Part shown: piece by piece, positions 34,219 through 44,182 of the stretch | Layout: each line of letters begins with the position of its first letter | Numbering within the stretch: the stretch's first letter is position 1 | DNA from: Nonomuraea dietziae | GTDB taxonomy: Bacteria > Actinomycetota > Actinomycetes > Streptosporangiales > Streptosporangiaceae | DNA: 64,000 bases | NCBI RefSeq assembly: GCF_014195505.1 | Contig: NZ_JACIBV010000001.1 | Span: 6,200,001 to 6,264,000, forward strand | Direction: 5' to 3' | Notes under the pieces: generated by a model | Databases searched by the model: none | Told to the model about the DNA's origin: nothing | What the model saw: only the letters and a program-made list of their open reading frames with translations | Translations under genes and position numbers: made by a program

Positions 34219-35100
34219 TCAGTCCAGGGGATGGCTCGCCGTCAGCGTGGTGAGCAGCGGGCGGAGCAGGGGATGCAGGTCGGCGCCCTTGCGGACGGCG
34301 GCGAAGACACGGCGCTCGGGCCCGGGGATCCGCTGGACGATCACGCCCGACAGGTCGAGGTCGCGCAGCGCGAGCCTGGGCACGAGCGCCACGCCCGCCC
34401 CCGCTCCGACCAGGGCGACGACCGCGCGGAAGTCGTCGGAGGAGTGGGCGAAGCCGGGCGTGAAGCCCTCTCTCTCGCAGGCGAAGGTGATCACGTCGTG
34501 GACCGGATTGCCGGGGTAGGGGCCGATCCAGTCGTCGCCCGCCAGCTCCGCCAGCGTCGAGGCAGGGGCGTGCTCGTGGGGCAGCAGCAGGTCGAACGGC
34601 TCGGCGTAGAGCGGGATGCGGGTGAGACGCTGGTCGTCGGGCGCACCCCTGTACTCCACCGCGATCGCCAGATCGGCCTGGTCGTCGAGCAGCATGGTGA
34701 GACCGCGGTCGCCCTCCGCGTCGAGCACCCTGATCTTCAGCGCGGGGGCGCTGAGCCGCAGCGCGCGCACGGCGGGCGCGAGCACCGCGCTGATCGCGGT
34801 GGCGAACGAGGCCACCGACACCTCACCCGCCGAGCCGGTGGTGTAGGCGGCCACCTCGGCCTCGGCGCGTTCGAGCTGGGCTAGGACCTCGTCGGCGTGC
34901 CCGAGCATGATGCGCCCTACCGCGGTGAGCCTGATGCCCCTGCCGTCGCGGGCGAACAGCCGGTGTCCGACCTCGTGCTCCAGCGCGCCGAGCTGCTGGG
35001 AGACGGCGGAAGGTGTCAGGTGCAGCGCGGCGGCCGCCGCGGTCACCGTGCCATGGTCGGCCACCGCGCGCAGGGTCCGCAGCCGGCGAGTGTCAATCAC
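34219..35100 (-). CDS. LysR family transcriptional regulator
   Basis: From the GTG at 35100 the protein is 293 residues. It has a LysR helix-turn-helix at its N-terminus (IDTRRLRTLRAVADHGTVTA, then AAAALHLTPSAVSQQLGALE and LFARDGRGIRLTAVG). A periplasmic-binding-like effector domain follows (GEVSVASFATAISAVLAPAV ... DLAIAVEYRG ... GAGAGVALVPRLAL). It is divergent from the SnoaL-like gene at 35163 with 62 nt between, a usual arrangement for LysR control, so that gene is the best target guess. The effector is unknown. The longer frame up to 35172 overlaps the divergent gene and was not chosen. Confidence 0.92.
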   Translation of the reverse strand: MIDTRRLRTLRAVADHGTVTAAAAALHLTPSAVSQQLGALEHEVGHRLFARDGRGIRLTAVGRIMLGHADEVLAQLERAEAEVAAYTTGSAGEVSVASFATAISAVLAPAVRALRLSAPALKIRVLDAEGDRGLTMLLDDQADLAIAVEYRGAPDDQRLTRIPLYAEPFDLLLPHEHAPASTLAELAGDDWIGPYPGNPVHDVITFACEREGFTPGFAHSSDDFRAVVALVGAGAGVALVPRLALRDLDLSGVIVQRIPGPERRVFAAVRKGADLHPLLRPLLTTLTASHPLD

Positions 35101-35162
35101 CCGCCCATTGTCACCTGCCTGGCGGCCGGTTCCTGTCGGTCGGCTCTGGCAGGATGCGGCCC

Positions 35163-35540
35163 ATGGAGCCATCGAAGGTCGTTCAGGAGTTCTGGGACCG
35201 CATGCAGGCCCGCGACTGGGAAGGGCTCGGCGCCCTGCTCGCCGACGAGCTGGTGGTCGAGTGGCCGGTCAGCGGCGAGCGCATCGTGGGCCGCGACCAC
35301 TTCGTCCGCGTCAACGCGGAGTATCCCGAAGGGTGGTCGATCAGGGTGCTGCGCGTCGTGGCCGACGGCGACTCGGTCGTCTCGGAGGTGGAGGTCCCGC
35401 ACGAGACGATGGGCGTCCACCGCGTGGCGTCGTTCTGGACGATCGAGAAGGGCAGGATCGTCACCGGCCGTGAATACTGGACGGAGCTGGGATCCGACCC
35501 CTCGCCGGAGTGGCGGGCGGCCTACGTGCAGCGGATGTGA
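35163..35540 (+). CDS. NTF2-like / SnoaL-like small protein
   Basis: The 125-residue protein has the cone-shaped NTF2-like fold signature: an N-terminal helix VVQEFWDRMQARDWEGLGAL, a LADELVVEWPVSGERIVGRD strand-turn and a final sheet (VASFWTIEKGRIVTGREYWT). Proteins of this type may be small isomerases, cyclases or binding proteins; no function can be assigned. The start ATG at 35163 has GCAGG 10 nt before it. An ATG three codons upstream (35154) would sit directly on that site. It is probably under the divergent LysR regulator and ends in a strong bidirectional terminator. Confidence 0.82.
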   Translation: MEPSKVVQEFWDRMQARDWEGLGALLADELVVEWPVSGERIVGRDHFVRVNAEYPEGWSIRVLRVVADGDSVVSEVEVPHETMGVHRVASFWTIEKGRIVTGREYWTELGSDPSPEWRAAYVQRM

Positions 35541-35542
35541 GC

Positions 35543-35571
35543 GAGCCCACCGGCCCGTGACCGGTGGGCTC
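35543..35571. terminator. Bidirectional terminator between SnoaL-like gene and kbl
   Basis: GAGCCCACCGG (35543-35553) and CCGGTGGGCTC (35561-35571) form a perfect 11-bp stem with a 7-nt loop. It begins 3 nt after the SnoaL-like stop and lies 19 nt past the kbl stop on the other strand, so it can serve both. Confidence 0.8.
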
Positions 35572-35589
35572 TTCGGGTGCCGCGCCCTG

Positions 35590-36762
<1,173 letters not shown>

Positions 36763-36791
36763 CACACGCTCCTATCTCTTCTGAGGGGGAG

Positions 36792-36916
36792 GTCGCACCC
36801 CGCGGTCCGCGCGGCACTTTCCCTGGTCGCAGGTGGGGCCTTCGGGATCGGCCCGATGGGGTCGTACCCCGCGGTCCGCGCGACCCTCTCCCCGGTCGCA
36901 GGTCGGGGCCTTCGGG
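36792..36916. repeat. Two tandem copies of a 55-nt GC-rich element in the tdh-kbl gap
   Basis: Copy 1 (36792-36846) and copy 2 (36861-36916) start GTCGCACCCCGCGGTCCGCG and GTCGTACCCCGCGGTCCGCG, contain GGTCGCAGGT and end GGGGCCTTCGGG. They differ at about five positions plus one inserted base; the repeat period is 69 nt. A third GGGGCCCTTCGG core follows at 36948-36959. The region from 36766 to 36975 otherwise holds no gene with a credible start or codon pattern. It may be an intergenic repeat family of this genome or a regulatory leader between tdh and kbl. Confidence 0.7.
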
Positions 36917-36975
36917 GCCCCGTCCGAGGTCGCCACCGGTGGCCGCCGGGGCCCTTCGGTGGGTACGGCAAGCGG

Positions 36976-38019
36976 TCACGCGCGGGGCGCGGCGTCGCTC
37001 CAGTCGAGGATGACCTTGCCGGTACGGCCACTGGCCGCCGTGTCGAAGGCGGCGTCGAAGTCGCGGTAGGAGAACCTGTCGGTGATCACCGGAGAGAGGT
37101 CGAGCCCCTTCTCCAGCAGGACCGACATGTTGTACCAGGTCTCGTACATCTCGCGGCCGTAGATGCCCTTGATGGTGATCATCGAGGTGACGACCGTGGA
37201 CCAGTCGATGGCGAACTCTTCGGAGGGCAGGCCCAGCATGGCGATCCTGCCGCCGTGGGTCATGTTCGCGATCATGTCGCGCATGGCCTGCGGGTGCCCT
37301 GACATCTCCAGGCCGACGTCGAAGCCCTCGCGCATGCCCAGCTGCTTCACGCCGTCGGCGATGGAGCTCTGGGCGACGTTGAGCGCGAGGCTGACGCCCA
37401 GCTTGCCCGCCAGGTCGAGGCGCTCGGGGCTCACGTCGGTGATCATGACGTTGCGCGCGCCCACGTGCGTGGCGACGGCGGCGGCCATCAGCCCGATGGG
37501 GCCCGCCCCGGTGACCAGGACGTCCTCGCCGACCATCGGGAAGGACAGCGCGGTGTGCACGGCGTTGCCGAAGGGGTCGAAGATCGCCGCGATGTCGGGA
37601 TCGACGGGGATGCGGTGCACCCAGACGTTGGAGGCGGGAAGAGTTACGTACTCGGCGAACGCGCCGTCGCGGTTGACTCCCAGCCCGACCGTGTTGATGC
37701 ACAGGTGCCTGCGGCCCGCCATGCAGTTGCGGCACTTCCCGCAGACGATGTGGCCCTCGCCGCTGACCAGGTCGCCGACCTGGATGTCCTCGACGCCCTC
37801 GGCGACCTCGACCACCTGGCCGGAGAACTCGTGCCCGACGATGAGCGGCAGCGTCAGCGTGCTCTTCGCCCAGTCGTCGTACTTCCTGATGTGGAGATCG
37901 GTGCCGCAGATGCCGGTGCGCAGCACGCGGATCTTCACCTCGCCAGGGCCGACGACGGGCTCGGGCACGTCGACGAGCCACAGGCCGGGCTCGGCCTTCT
38001 GCTTGACCAGCGCTTTCAT
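36976..38019 (-). CDS. tdh: L-threonine 3-dehydrogenase
   Basis: The 347-residue zinc-dependent medium-chain dehydrogenase has the catalytic zinc site (TGICGTDLHIRKYDDW and LIVGHEFSG) and the structural zinc cysteines in CGKCRNCMAGRRHLC. It also has the threonine-dehydrogenase signature FDPFGNAVHTALSF and an NAD fold VLVTGAGPIGLMAAAVA. It oxidises L-threonine to 2-amino-3-oxobutyrate with NAD; kbl downstream completes the pathway to glycine and acetyl-CoA. The ATG has AGGAGGGGG 15 nt upstream. It is divergent from the ROK regulator gene at 38159, but that regulator more likely serves the sugar operon downstream of itself. Confidence 0.95.
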   Translation of the reverse strand: MKALVKQKAEPGLWLVDVPEPVVGPGEVKIRVLRTGICGTDLHIRKYDDWAKSTLTLPLIVGHEFSGQVVEVAEGVEDIQVGDLVSGEGHIVCGKCRNCMAGRRHLCINTVGLGVNRDGAFAEYVTLPASNVWVHRIPVDPDIAAIFDPFGNAVHTALSFPMVGEDVLVTGAGPIGLMAAAVATHVGARNVMITDVSPERLDLAGKLGVSLALNVAQSSIADGVKQLGMREGFDVGLEMSGHPQAMRDMIANMTHGGRIAMLGLPSEEFAIDWSTVVTSMITIKGIYGREMYETWYNMSVLLEKGLDLSPVITDRFSYRDFDAAFDTAASGRTGKVILDWSDAAPRA

Positions 38020-38121
38020 GACGGTCGTTTCCCCCTCCTGACAACCTTACGCACTGTGCCGGTGATCACCTTCCGTGTCCATCGAGGTTTTCTTAACGTG
38101 CCCGTCAGGGAATCTTCACGG

Positions 38122-38150
38122 TTTTTCGAAGGAAACTTTTGAAATAGAAT
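38122..38150 (+). promoter_or_regulatory. AT-rich promoter/operator region of the ROK gene
   Basis: TAGAAT (38145-38150) fits a -10 box 8 nt before the ATG, so the mRNA would be nearly leaderless. Overlapping it is an imperfect dyad, TTTCGAA (38124-38130) and TTTTGAAA (38137-38144), a possible self-regulatory site. No strong -35 box is seen. Confidence 0.35.
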
Positions 38151-38158
38151 GGCCCATC

Positions 38159-39301
38159 ATGAGACAGGTGAGCGGTGACGCGTCCCTCCTGAGGAGGCTC
38201 AACTCTGCCGCCATCCTGCGGATCATGCGGGCGTCCGAGGACGCCACCCTGACCGAGCTGGCCAGGGCCGCCCGGGTCTCCAGACCGACCGCGGAGGGCG
38301 TCGTCGACGACCTGCTGGCCGAGGGTTGGGCCGAGGAGTGCGTCGAGGAGCAGGGCGACCGCCAGCGCGGCAGGCCCGCCCGCCGCTTCAGGTTCCGCGC
38401 CTCCGCCGCGCACGTCGTGGGCGTCAGCATCGGCCATTCCGGCGTGCGGGCCACGGTCTCCGACCTCAACGGCGGGCTCGTGTCGGTGCGCAGGCGCAGG
38501 CTGGCGCCCGACACCGCCGCTCCCGACCGTCTCGCGGCCACCGTCGAGCAGGTGTGGCTGGCCGCCGCCGACGCCGAGATCGCCGTCGGCGACCTGGTCG
38601 CGGTCGGCGTGGGCACCACCGGCGTCGTCGACGGCGAGGGCAGGGTGGTCAAGAGCATCGCCCTTCCCGGCTGGACGGGTCTGCATCTGCAGGCCGAGCT
38701 CGGGGCCAGGCTCCCCGTCCCTGTGGTCGTCGAGAACGACATGCGGCTCGCGGTGCTCGCCGAGCACTGGCGCGGAGCGGCGCAGGGACGCAGCAACGTC
38801 GTCTACCTGTTCACCGGCAACAGGATCGGCATGGGCCTGCTCATCGGCGGCGTGCCGTACAGGGGGTCGCACGCGGCCTCAGGCGAGATCGGCAGGCAGC
38901 CCAACGACAACTGGGTGGCCTTCAGGCACGTGATGGACTACGCGATGTCGGCCGAGCCCGGCGAGCTGCGCTCCAGCAGGCAGAGTGCCGAGTTCGCGAT
39001 CTCGCGGGCCAGGGACGGCGACGAGCGCGCCGGCCAGGCGGTCAGGGACTTCGCGCGAGGACTGGCCTCCGGGCTGATCCCCGTGGTGAACCCGCTCGAC
39101 CCCGAGATGGTGGTGATCGGCGGCAGCCTCTCCTCCGCCGGCGACCTGCTCGTCGACCCCATCCAGGAGCTGCTCGACGAGTACTGCCTCTACCCGCCCA
39201 AGGTCACGGCGTCGGGTCTCGGGAGCGAGTGCATCATGCTCGGCGCCGTACGGCTGGCGCTCAACCACGCCGACCGCCTGCTCTTTACGCCGCCTGCTTG
39301 A
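38159..39301 (+). CDS. ROK-family transcriptional regulator
   Basis: The 380-residue protein has an N-terminal winged helix (SLLRRLNSAAILRIMRASED, then ATLTELARAARVSRPTAEGV) and a ROK (repressor/ORF/kinase) sugar-binding domain. The domain shows VAVGVGTTGVVDGEGRVVKS, VVVENDMRLAVLAEHWRGAA and HAASGEIGRQP. The CxCGxxGCxE zinc motif of ROK kinases is missing and the phosphate-binding DxGGT is changed to SIGHSG, so it is a regulator and not a kinase. It precedes the sugar ABC operon on the same strand and is probably its repressor, with a sugar or sugar phosphate as inducer. A terminator-like hairpin follows its stop. Confidence 0.9.
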   Translation: MRQVSGDASLLRRLNSAAILRIMRASEDATLTELARAARVSRPTAEGVVDDLLAEGWAEECVEEQGDRQRGRPARRFRFRASAAHVVGVSIGHSGVRATVSDLNGGLVSVRRRRLAPDTAAPDRLAATVEQVWLAAADAEIAVGDLVAVGVGTTGVVDGEGRVVKSIALPGWTGLHLQAELGARLPVPVVVENDMRLAVLAEHWRGAAQGRSNVVYLFTGNRIGMGLLIGGVPYRGSHAASGEIGRQPNDNWVAFRHVMDYAMSAEPGELRSSRQSAEFAISRARDGDERAGQAVRDFARGLASGLIPVVNPLDPEMVVIGGSLSSAGDLLVDPIQELLDEYCLYPPKVTASGLGSECIMLGAVRLALNHADRLLFTPPA

Positions 39302-39309
39302 AAAATCTT

Positions 39310-39338
39310 CCTCGAGCCCTCCAACTCGGGCTTCGAGG
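39310..39338 (+). terminator. Terminator-like hairpin after the ROK gene
   Basis: CCTCGAGCCC (39310-39319) pairs with GGGCTTCGAGG (39328-39338), one bulged base, 8-nt loop, 8 nt after the stop codon. It separates the regulator from the transport operon. Confidence 0.6.
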
Positions 39339-39421
39339 CATCTTCGCAGGTCAGCGAGATAACTCTTCCATCACGGGCCGATTGCCGGAGGGCATCGATT
39401 CGTCCAGGATGTCCGTACGAG

Positions 39422-39445
39422 CAAGATTTACTCTAGTTACTTGCA
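39422..39445. promoter_or_regulatory. AT-rich stretch with short dyad upstream of the sugar operon
   Basis: In the 194-nt gap before the permease gene, an AT-rich patch stands out. GCAAG (39422-39426) and CTTGC (39441-39445) flank ATTTACTCTAGTTA. It is the best candidate for the ROK operator and promoter, but the arms are only 5 bp. Confidence 0.3.
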
Positions 39446-39495
39446 TAAATGGGCGCTAGCCTCCAGGCGAACTCGTTCTGACTTGGAGGTGAGAC

Positions 39496-40458
39496 GTGGT
39501 CGCATCCACGGCAGCCGCCCGGGCGGAGGTCCTGGTGGACACTCGCCCGCAGCGACGGACCATCAGAGACCGGTTGAAGCGCGACTGGACCCTGCTGGCG
39601 CTGTGCGTGCCCGGAGTCCTGTACTTCGTGGTCTTCTTCTACGTCCCGCTCCTCGGGAACGTGATCGCGTTCAAGGACTACGCGCCGTTCCTGGGCATCA
39701 ACGGCAGCCCGTGGGTGGGCCTGGAGAACTTCGCCACCCTCCTGGAGGAGCCGGAGTTCTGGTCCGCGGTCAGCAACACGCTGCAGATCACCGCGCTGCA
39801 GCTGCTGCTGTACTTCCCCGCGCCGATCGCGCTCGCGCTGCTGCTGAACTCCCTGGTCGGCCACCGCGTCAAGCGGTTCATCCAGTCGGTGGTCTACCTG
39901 CCGCACTTCCTGTCATGGGTCGTGGTCGTCGCGATGTTCCAGCAGGTCATCGGTGGCGCCGGCACCGTGAGCGGCTTCCTGAACACGCACGGCATCACCA
40001 TCGGCAACCTGATGTCCAACCCGGACACCTTCAAGCTGCTGGTCACGGCCCAGGTGATCTGGAAGGACTGCGGCTGGGGAACGATCATCTTCCTGGCCGC
40101 GATCACCGCCATCGACATGAGCCACTACGAGGCCGCCGCGATCGACGGCGCCGACTGGAAGCGCCGCCTGTGGCACGTGACGCTGCCCGGCATCCGCTCG
40201 GTGGTCCTCATGATGCTGATCCTGCGCCTCGGCGACATCCTCTCCGTCGGCTTCGAACAGATGGTCCTGCAGAGGGACGCGGTCGGCGCAGGAGCGGCCG
40301 AGGTGATCGACACCTACGTCTACTACCACGGCATCCGTGACGGCGACTGGGGCATGAGCACCGCGGCCGGCCTCATGAAGGGCCTCATCGGCGCGGCGCT
40401 GATCTACGCGGCGAACAAGCTCGCACACCGCTTCGGAGAGCAGGGGATCTACCGATGA
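39496..40458 (+). CDS. Sugar ABC transporter permease, LplB type
   Basis: The 320-residue membrane protein has six helices and the ABC permease EAA loop YEAAAIDGADWKRRLWHVTLPGI facing the ATPase, shown here in part (YEAAAIDGADWKRR). The N-terminal WTLLALCVPGVLYFVVFFYV, and NVIAFKDYAPFLGINGSPWV (the AFKDY motif), are typical of LplB/YtcP-type oligosaccharide importers. The GTG start has the perfect site GGAGGTGA. It overlaps the next permease gene by 4 nt. This gene begins the transport operon; its partner permease, binding protein, oxidoreductase and GH20 enzyme follow. Confidence 0.92.
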   Translation: MVASTAAARAEVLVDTRPQRRTIRDRLKRDWTLLALCVPGVLYFVVFFYVPLLGNVIAFKDYAPFLGINGSPWVGLENFATLLEEPEFWSAVSNTLQITALQLLLYFPAPIALALLLNSLVGHRVKRFIQSVVYLPHFLSWVVVVAMFQQVIGGAGTVSGFLNTHGITIGNLMSNPDTFKLLVTAQVIWKDCGWGTIIFLAAITAIDMSHYEAAAIDGADWKRRLWHVTLPGIRSVVLMMLILRLGDILSVGFEQMVLQRDAVGAGAAEVIDTYVYYHGIRDGDWGMSTAAGLMKGLIGAALIYAANKLAHRFGEQGIYR

Positions 40459-41336
40459 GGCCACCGTGGATGGAGCGCCCGACCATCGCGGGCCGCACCC
40501 TGAAGTTCCTGGTCCTGACCGCGATCACCGTGGCCGTGCTGTACCCGTTCGGCCTGGCGCTCGGCACCAGCCTGATGGGCCGCGCGGAGAGCATCGCCAA
40601 CGGCGGCGCCTACGTGCTCTTCCCCTCGAAGCCGACCTTCGAGGCCTACGCCGTGATCCTCTCAGGCGGCGCGGTCACCCGCTCGGTGCTGATCAGCATC
40701 GGCATCACGCTCGCCGGCACCGCCCTGAGCCTGGTCTGCACGGTCTTCCTCGGCTACGCGCTCTCGCGCAGGGGCATGCTCGGCGGCAAGCCGATCCTGC
40801 TGATGGTGCTGGCCACCTTCCTCTTCACCCCCGGGATGATCCCGAGCTACCTGATGGTCAAGGAGCTCGGCATGATCGACACCTACCAGGCGCTGATCGT
40901 GCCGGTGCTGGTCAACGCCTTCAACGTGGTCGTGGTCAGGGCGTTCTTCCAGAACCTGCCGGACGAGCTGTTCGAGGCGGCCAAGATGGACGGCTGCAGC
41001 GAGTGGCGGATGCTGTGGCGCATCGCGATCCCGCTGTCCAAGGCCGTCATCGCCGTGGTCGGCCTGTTCTACGCGGTCTCGTACTGGAACACCTTCTTCA
41101 ACGCGATCCTCTACCTCAACGACCAGTCGATGCACCCCATCCAGGTCGTGCTGCGGCAGTTCATCTTCAGGGGTAACGCCGCCGCGGGCTCCGACGTCGC
41201 GATCGTGCGCGACCTGCCCGCCTCCTCGGTCCAGATGGCGGTGCTGGTCATCGCCCTCGTCCCGATCCTGCTCGTCTACCCCTTCCTCCAGAAGTACTTC
41301 ACCAAGGGCGTCCTGACCGGCGCCATCAAGGGCTGA
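40455..41336 (+). CDS. Sugar ABC transporter permease, LplC/YtcP type
   Basis: The 293-residue membrane protein is the second permease of the importer. It has six helices and the EAA loop FEAAKMDGCSEWRMLWRIAI. Family marks are GMIPSYLMVKELGMIDTYQA, VSYWNTFFNAILYLNDQSMH and YPFLQKYFTKGVLTGAIKG at the C-terminus, the last being diagnostic of the LplC/YtcP group. The start overlaps the previous stop (ATGA). Together with the LplB-like protein it forms the membrane channel. No ATP-binding subunit is encoded nearby, so a shared MsiK-type ATPase is expected to energise it. Confidence 0.93.
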   Translation: MRPPWMERPTIAGRTLKFLVLTAITVAVLYPFGLALGTSLMGRAESIANGGAYVLFPSKPTFEAYAVILSGGAVTRSVLISIGITLAGTALSLVCTVFLGYALSRRGMLGGKPILLMVLATFLFTPGMIPSYLMVKELGMIDTYQALIVPVLVNAFNVVVVRAFFQNLPDELFEAAKMDGCSEWRMLWRIAIPLSKAVIAVVGLFYAVSYWNTFFNAILYLNDQSMHPIQVVLRQFIFRGNAAAGSDVAIVRDLPASSVQMAVLVIALVPILLVYPFLQKYFTKGVLTGAIKG

Positions 41337-41357
41337 ACACACCCCCAGGAGACATCC

Positions 41358-42983
41358 ATGTCCTCAACCATGTCCCGTCGCGGTTTCCTCGGACTCGCCA
41401 TCGCCGGCGTCACGGTCGCCGGTCTGTCCGCCTGCGGGGGCGAGGGCGGCGGCGCGGCCGGCGCCAAGAAGGGCGGCGCGGAGCTGTCGAAGAAGCTCGC
41501 GCTCCCCACCTTCACCGCCGCCAAGATCCCGACCCCCGACCTGCCCATCGACGCCGGTCAGGACCCCGCCTACCTGAAGTACCCGACCGAGCTGGTGAAG
41601 TCGGTGGCGACCCCGCCCGGCGACGGCAAGAAGGTCACCTCGCTCACCCAGACCTGGGACGTGGCCCCTCCCGCCCCCGGCCAGAGCGCCTACCTGCAGG
41701 AGCTCAACAAGGCCCTGGGCGCCGAGTGGGACATGAACATCGTGGTCGGCGACGGCTACCCCGACAAGTTCAACGCGATCATCGCCAGTGACGACCTGCC
41801 CGACCTGGTGTGGTTCCCGCCGAACCAGGGACTGCAGCGCGTGCCCGAGCTCCTGGCCGCCAAGTTCCACGACCTCACGTCCTACCTGAGCGGCGACGCG
41901 ATCAAGAAGTACCCGAACCTGGCCAACCTCGGCGACGTGGCGTGGAAGTCGGCCGTCACCGACGGCAAGCTCTACGGCGTGGCCGTGGCCTACAGCAAGT
42001 TCGGCCAGGTCTTCCTCGTCAACCAGGACTACTGGCAGCCGGTCGGCGGCACGAACTTCACCAGCGCCGACGACTTCTTCGAGAAGACGAAGCAGCTGCT
42101 CGACGTCAAGAAGAACAAGTACCCGCTCGAGCCGTCGTACGTGAACCACGTGCACATGTTCAGCCACTGGTACGGCGCGCCGAACACGTGGAAGCTCGAA
42201 GGCGGCAAGCTGACCCACCAGTACGAGACCCAGGAGTACTTCGCCGCCCTCGAACTCGCGGTCAAGTGCTTCCAGGCCAACCTGTTCTGGCCCGACCCCG
42301 CCCTCGCCACCATCAAGGACAAGGTCGCCAACGGTCAGATCGGCGCCTACGTCGAGTCCTTCCCCGGCTTCCTCAACGACGCCAAGACCCAGAAGTACAA
42401 CCTCGGCGCCATCGTGCCCTTCGCCGCCACCCCCTCCTCCAAGCCCGTCTACAACGCGGGTCTCGGCTCGGTCGGCTTCACCGCGATCAGCAACAAGGTC
42501 GACAAGGCGCGCATCGAGACGCTGCTCGGCGTGCTGAACTTCATGGCCGCGCCGTTCGGCACCGAGGAGTACCAGCTCGTCAACTTCGGCGTCGAGGGCA
42601 CGCACTTCACCAAGAAGGACGGCGACCTCACCTTCACCGACAAGGGCAGGACCGAGGTTCCCACCACCCAGCAGCCGATCTCGTTCGTCATCGGCTCGCC
42701 CTCGGCGCTGTTCCTGCCGGGTCAGCCCGAGCGCACCAAGCTCATCCACGAGTTCGAGACCAAGGTCGCGCCGATGCTCCAGCAGCGCGTCACCACGGGT
42801 CACTTCTCCGACACCTTCACGCAGAAGAGCGGCGAGCTCAGCACGCTGGCGTCGGACTCGATCGTGGACTTCGTCACCGGCCGCAAGCCGCTGTCGGAGT
42901 GGAAGAGCTTCGTCAAGAAGTACATGGACAAGGGCGGCGCCGCGATGAAGGCCGAGTACGAGGCCTCCATCGCCAAGGGCTGA
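41358..42983 (+). CDS. Extracellular sugar-binding lipoprotein (Tat-exported)
   Basis: The 541-residue protein begins MSSTMSRRGFLGLAIAGVTV, with the twin-arginine RRGFLG motif. A lipobox LSAC follows near residue 25, so it is exported folded and lipid-anchored. The mature protein has the type-2 periplasmic-binding fold of the LipO/LplA group (for example VVGDGYPDKFNAIIASDDLP and LPDLVWFPPNQGLQRVPEL). Its size is typical for oligosaccharide binders. It should capture the substrate for the two permeases upstream. The start ATG has CAGGAG 7 nt before it. Confidence 0.93.
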   Translation: MSSTMSRRGFLGLAIAGVTVAGLSACGGEGGGAAGAKKGGAELSKKLALPTFTAAKIPTPDLPIDAGQDPAYLKYPTELVKSVATPPGDGKKVTSLTQTWDVAPPAPGQSAYLQELNKALGAEWDMNIVVGDGYPDKFNAIIASDDLPDLVWFPPNQGLQRVPELLAAKFHDLTSYLSGDAIKKYPNLANLGDVAWKSAVTDGKLYGVAVAYSKFGQVFLVNQDYWQPVGGTNFTSADDFFEKTKQLLDVKKNKYPLEPSYVNHVHMFSHWYGAPNTWKLEGGKLTHQYETQEYFAALELAVKCFQANLFWPDPALATIKDKVANGQIGAYVESFPGFLNDAKTQKYNLGAIVPFAATPSSKPVYNAGLGSVGFTAISNKVDKARIETLLGVLNFMAAPFGTEEYQLVNFGVEGTHFTKKDGDLTFTDKGRTEVPTTQQPISFVIGSPSALFLPGQPERTKLIHEFETKVAPMLQQRVTTGHFSDTFTQKSGELSTLASDSIVDFVTGRKPLSEWKSFVKKYMDKGGAAMKAEYEASIAKG

Positions 42984-43012
42984 CCCGGCCGTACGTCGAG
43001 GAAAGGACAGAA

Positions 43013-44182
43013 GTGGAAGACCTGCGCATCGGAGTCATCGGCCTCGGGCTGCGAACCAACCTGGCGCTGTCGGCGCACCGGCCGGGCAAGGGCTCGGTCG
43101 TGGCCGCGCTGTGCGACTCCGACCCGGCAGTGCTCAAGCGTCAGGCCGAGAAGTTCGAGGCGGACATCCTGACAGAGGACTACCGCGAACTGCTCGACAG
43201 GAAGGACATCGACGCCGTCATCGTGATGACGCCCGACGACACCCACGAGCGCATCGCGGTCGAGGCGCTCGAGGCGGGCAAGGCGGTCTACCTGGAGAAG
43301 CCGCTGCACATCACGGTCGAGGGCTGCGACAACATCCTGCGCACCGCCAAGCGCACAGGGACCCGTCTGTACGTGGGGCACAACATGCGCCACATGGGCG
43401 TGGTCCGCCTGATGCGCGACATCATCCAGAAGGGCGTCATCGGCGAGCCGAAGACCGTCTGGGTGCGCCACTTCGTCTCCTACGGCGGCGACTACTACTT
43501 CAAGGACTGGCACGCGGACCGCACCCGCACCACGGGCCTGCTCCTGCAGAAGGCCGCGCACGACCTCGACGTCATCCACTGGCTGGCGGGCGGCTACACC
43601 ACGCGCGTCAACGCGCTCGGTGACCTGATGCTCTACGGCGACCTGCCGCGACGCGAGCCCGGCACGCCGCGGCCCGACGGGTGGCTGAGGGAGTTCGAGT
43701 GGCCCCCCACCGAGCGCAGGAACCTCAACCACGTCGTCGACGTCGAGGACGTGTCGGTGATGAACATGCGCCTCGACAACGGGGTCATCGCCGCCTACCA
43801 GCAGTGCCACTTCAGCCCCGACTACGTGCGCAACTACACGGTCATCGGGACGGAGGGCCGCCTGGAGAACTTCGGCGACGGCCCCGGCGACACGGTGAAG
43901 GTCTGGAACACCGGCCCCACCTCCTACCGCGACGACTGCGACATCGCCTACAAGGTGCCGGACGCGCAGGGCTCGCACGGCGGGGCGGACACCGGCATCA
44001 TCGCTGAGTTCAACAGGTTCGTGCGCGAGGGAGGCGTCACCGACACCTCTCCCGTGGCGGCCAGGATGAGCGTCGCGGCGGGGTACATGGCCACGATGTC
44101 GCTGCGTGACGGCGGCATGCCGTACGACGTGCCGCCGCTGGACCTCGAGCTCATCGCCTACTTCGAGCGAGGCCAGGTGTGA
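43013..44182 (+). CDS. Gfo/Idh/MocA-family oxidoreductase
   Basis: The 389-residue NAD(P)-dependent enzyme starts at a GTG (VEDLRIGVIGLGLRTNLALS) with GAGGAAAGGACAG upstream. It has the GxGxxG nucleotide motif, then DAVIVMTPDDTHERIAVEAL and the family hallmark EKP in AVYLEKPLHITVEGC. In the catalytic part it has LLLQKAAHDLDVIHWLAGG, with the Lys/His pair. Members oxidise or isomerise sugar-like substrates. As it stands in the operon between the binding protein and the hexosaminidase, it probably processes the imported or released amino sugar. The start of the next gene overlaps its stop by 4 nt. The exact reaction is unknown. Confidence 0.9.
   Translation: MEDLRIGVIGLGLRTNLALSAHRPGKGSVVAALCDSDPAVLKRQAEKFEADILTEDYRELLDRKDIDAVIVMTPDDTHERIAVEALEAGKAVYLEKPLHITVEGCDNILRTAKRTGTRLYVGHNMRHMGVVRLMRDIIQKGVIGEPKTVWVRHFVSYGGDYYFKDWHADRTRTTGLLLQKAAHDLDVIHWLAGGYTTRVNALGDLMLYGDLPRREPGTPRPDGWLREFEWPPTERRNLNHVVDVEDVSVMNMRLDNGVIAAYQQCHFSPDYVRNYTVIGTEGRLENFGDGPGDTVKVWNTGPTSYRDDCDIAYKVPDAQGSHGGADTGIIAEFNRFVREGGVTDTSPVAARMSVAAGYMATMSLRDGGMPYDVPPLDLELIAYFERGQV

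Noticed and set aside
39301..39495. A small RNA or tRNA between the ROK gene and the permease
   Set aside because: I saw a terminator-like hairpin and an AT-rich promoter patch only; no cloverleaf and no T-loop sequence.
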